DNA from: Bacteroidota bacterium
GTDB lineage: Bacteria > Bacteroidota > Bacteroidia > Chitinophagales > Saprospiraceae
Assembly: GCA_024276375.1 (NCBI GenBank)
Contig: JAJRXG010000243.1
Location: 1 to 38,084, forward strand
Direction of reading: 5' to 3'
DNA: 38,084 nt
The position numbers and the translations under genes were made by a program. The notes beneath the pieces were generated by a model. The model saw only the letters and a list, made by a program, of their open reading frames with translations, was not told the origin of the DNA and searched no databases. Shown piece after piece: positions 36,517 through 38,084 of the stretch (its first letter is position 1; the number at the start of each line of letters is the position of its first letter).

Positions 36517-38055
36517 CTATTCTGCTCCTTGTATTTTATTATTTTTATCTATAACAATGGAATTGCCCATGAAGATGGTAGCTTTTTCTAACTTTATGTT
36601 TTGGGAGTAGTACCATTGAGCTGTGGCGTGATTTTTTTCTAATTTCAGCAAGGTGTATCCATGTTGGCTTCCATTGACATATTTCAAGTGTGCATTGGAG
36701 GACAACAATGCTTTTTCCGCTTTTGTGACATTTTCCTTAGAGCTTCCTTTTCTTTCATCCCAATTGGCCGAAGTGATACTTGGTGTACCTATCTCGATAG
36801 CAACACTTGCTCCTGTATCTTTGTAGGTCGATACATTACGAGGCACTTCAAAGGCCCATGATGCATGGGTATCCCCGGTGACAAATATAGTATTAGCGAT
36901 ACCCTGATGAGCCAAAAAATCAATGATGTGATCTCGTTCATAGCTATAACCATCCCAAGCATCCAGATTTAAAGGTGCTTTGGGTCGGATGAGGGTCAGA
37001 TCCAAGGGAGAGAAGATCACTTGGTTACCGATGATGCGCCAAGTGGCATTGGAAGAAGTCAATTGATGTTCCAACCATTGCAATTGGTCAATGCCCAGCA
37101 TGGTTCGCTGGTCATGTGCTTGTTCTTGCTGTGAAGCCGGCGTTGCTCTACCGATATAGCGCTCATCGAGCATGATGATATCCACGAGGTTGCCGTAGTG
37201 ATAGGATCTGTAGATCGTCTCATGTGCTGTCTCTCTTATCGGCTGCCATTCAAAATAGGCTTGTTTGGCGACAGCTTTACGCCTTTCCCAATCTCCTTCA
37301 TCCTCTTGATGGTTTTGTGCACCTGTCTTGTATATGTTATTGGCAAATTCATGGTCATCCCAAATCAAGACAAATGGATGGTTTTGATGTGCTCTTTGCA
37401 AGCCTTTATCAAGTCGATATTGGGCATATCGTATTCTGTAATCCTCCAAGTCTATAAGTTCTTTGGCGGGTAAGTGTTTGCGCGAGAAGTCCTTGTCGCC
37501 ATATTTGTTGGGGCCGTATTCATAGATATAGTCACCGAGGTGTAATATGGCATCTAAGTCCGCATCGGCAAGTCCTTCGTAAGCATTAAAATATCCAAAT
37601 TCGTAATTGCTACAACTTACAATACCCAATACCACTTCATTATTGTGGCCTTGAGGTACGGTTTTAGTTCGACCTGTCATCGAGATTTTGCCGAGTGCCT
37701 TGAAGCGATAGTAGTAATGTGTGGCCGGTTTAAGACCCGTGACGTCAATCTTGACTGTATAATCTCTCGATGACCCGGTCATGGTCTCACCCGATGCGAC
37801 AATCGCGTCAAATCCCTGATCTGTACTCATCTCCCATGTTACAGCAACATTTTTTTGCCTTTTGGGTGTAATGCGCGTCCATATAATAACACGATCGGTC
37901 TGGGGATCTCCGGAAGCTACGCCATGATAAAAAGGAGCCTGACGAGCATCGTAAGCAGCTTCCGTACCATTGGGTACTAGCTCGACCTGCTTGTAGGTGG
38001 TACAACTCGTGAAGATGACCAAGGTGAATAAATAAAGAATCGTATCTATCTTCAT
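36517..38055 (-). CDS. phoD: PhoD-type alkaline phosphatase/phosphodiesterase lipoprotein
   Basis: 512 residues. The lipoprotein signal MKIDTILYLFTLVIFTSC places the acylated Cys at 18. The N-terminal Ig-like PhoD domain (about 35-130) has FYHGVASGDPQTDRVIIWTR. The metallophosphoesterase domain (about 140-490) has the metal-site blocks IVSCSNYEFGYF, LHLGDYIYEYG, LIWDDHEFANN and FVTGDTHASW. PhoD enzymes release phosphate from phosphodiesters, including nucleic acid or teichoic acid fragments. Here it would face the periplasm or surface for phosphate scavenging. No Pho-box was visible in the 29 bases before the start. Confidence 0.93.
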   Translation of the reverse strand: MKIDTILYLFTLVIFTSCTTYKQVELVPNGTEAAYDARQAPFYHGVASGDPQTDRVIIWTRITPKRQKNVAVTWEMSTDQGFDAIVASGETMTGSSRDYTVKIDVTGLKPATHYYYRFKALGKISMTGRTKTVPQGHNNEVVLGIVSCSNYEFGYFNAYEGLADADLDAILHLGDYIYEYGPNKYGDKDFSRKHLPAKELIDLEDYRIRYAQYRLDKGLQRAHQNHPFVLIWDDHEFANNIYKTGAQNHQEDEGDWERRKAVAKQAYFEWQPIRETAHETIYRSYHYGNLVDIIMLDERYIGRATPASQQEQAHDQRTMLGIDQLQWLEHQLTSSNATWRIIGNQVIFSPLDLTLIRPKAPLNLDAWDGYSYERDHIIDFLAHQGIANTIFVTGDTHASWAFEVPRNVSTYKDTGASVAIEIGTPSITSANWDERKGSSKENVTKAEKALLSSNAHLKYVNGSQHGYTLLKLEKNHATAQWYYSQNIKLEKATIFMGNSIVIDKNNKIQGAE

Positions 38056-38084
38056 AACCTGTAGGATTTGACCTGTATGGCTCC

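Overview
The window is a chromosomal stretch of a Bacteroidota bacterium, most likely Saprospiraceae or a close relative. This rests on the families present (DUF3857/transglutaminase remnant, two-domain DUF1080 protein with a Tat-exported Gfo/Idh/MocA oxidoreductase, ECF sigma factor coupled to a membrane-anchored beta-barrel protein, a C-terminal IPTM-GQWG sorting signal), on TAnnTTTG-like promoter boxes, and on the near absence of Shine-Dalgarno sequences. Taxonomy is an inference; there is no rRNA or marker gene. I saw no tRNA, rRNA, CRISPR array, prophage or intact transposase.

Layout. 1-1309: the decayed end of a DUF3857/transglutaminase-like gene. 1518-5687: a tight three-gene run (secreted M20 peptidase, NhaC-type Na+/H+ antiporter, MetC-like cystathionine beta-lyase). 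6013-6884: two coiled-coil ORFs that become one 290-residue protein if one base slips at an A10 run. 7211-8962: DEAD-box RNA helicase, then a possible small structured transcript ending in a terminator. 9279-11624: a double OmpA-domain protein and a serine beta-lactamase-family enzyme, convergent with no spacer. 12135-14920: tryptophanase, Dps ferritin and a small lipoprotein. 15565-17595: FadH-type 2,4-dienoyl-CoA reductase. 18039-20761: TPR-membrane-adenylate cyclase, then a small secreted protein with an IPTL-CTERM-like tail. 20920-21420: a cluster of palindromic repeats. 21468-25555 (minus strand): an operon of M28 peptidase, double DUF1080 protein and Gfo/Idh/MocA oxidoreductase, probably envelope or extracellular glycoside and peptide breakdown. 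25908-29789 (minus): lipoprotein, strong hairpin, ECF sigma factor, and a protein joining an anti-sigma-like N-terminus, one membrane helix and an outer-membrane-type barrel. 30031-34209: M12B-like metalloprotease, WYL regulator, von Willebrand A protein with a damaged metal site, and an unrecognised protein. 34459-38055 (minus): EamA transporter, DJ-1/PfpI protein, PhoD-type phosphatase.

The most distinctive signals are non-coding. Two families of miniature inverted-repeat elements are present in two copies each. Family A (6995-7157 and, inverted, 25733-25898) is about 165 bp, and its first copy has a perfect 8-bp target duplication. Family B (11868-12029 and a 55-bp version at 5717-5771) has 13-bp terminal repeats, perfect in the longer copy. 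Other points worth following are the A10 slippage junction, the trans-envelope sigma-regulator fusion, the pre-sigma hairpin, the M28 enzyme with Asp in place of the first zinc-binding His, and the degenerate vWA protein next to a WYL regulator.
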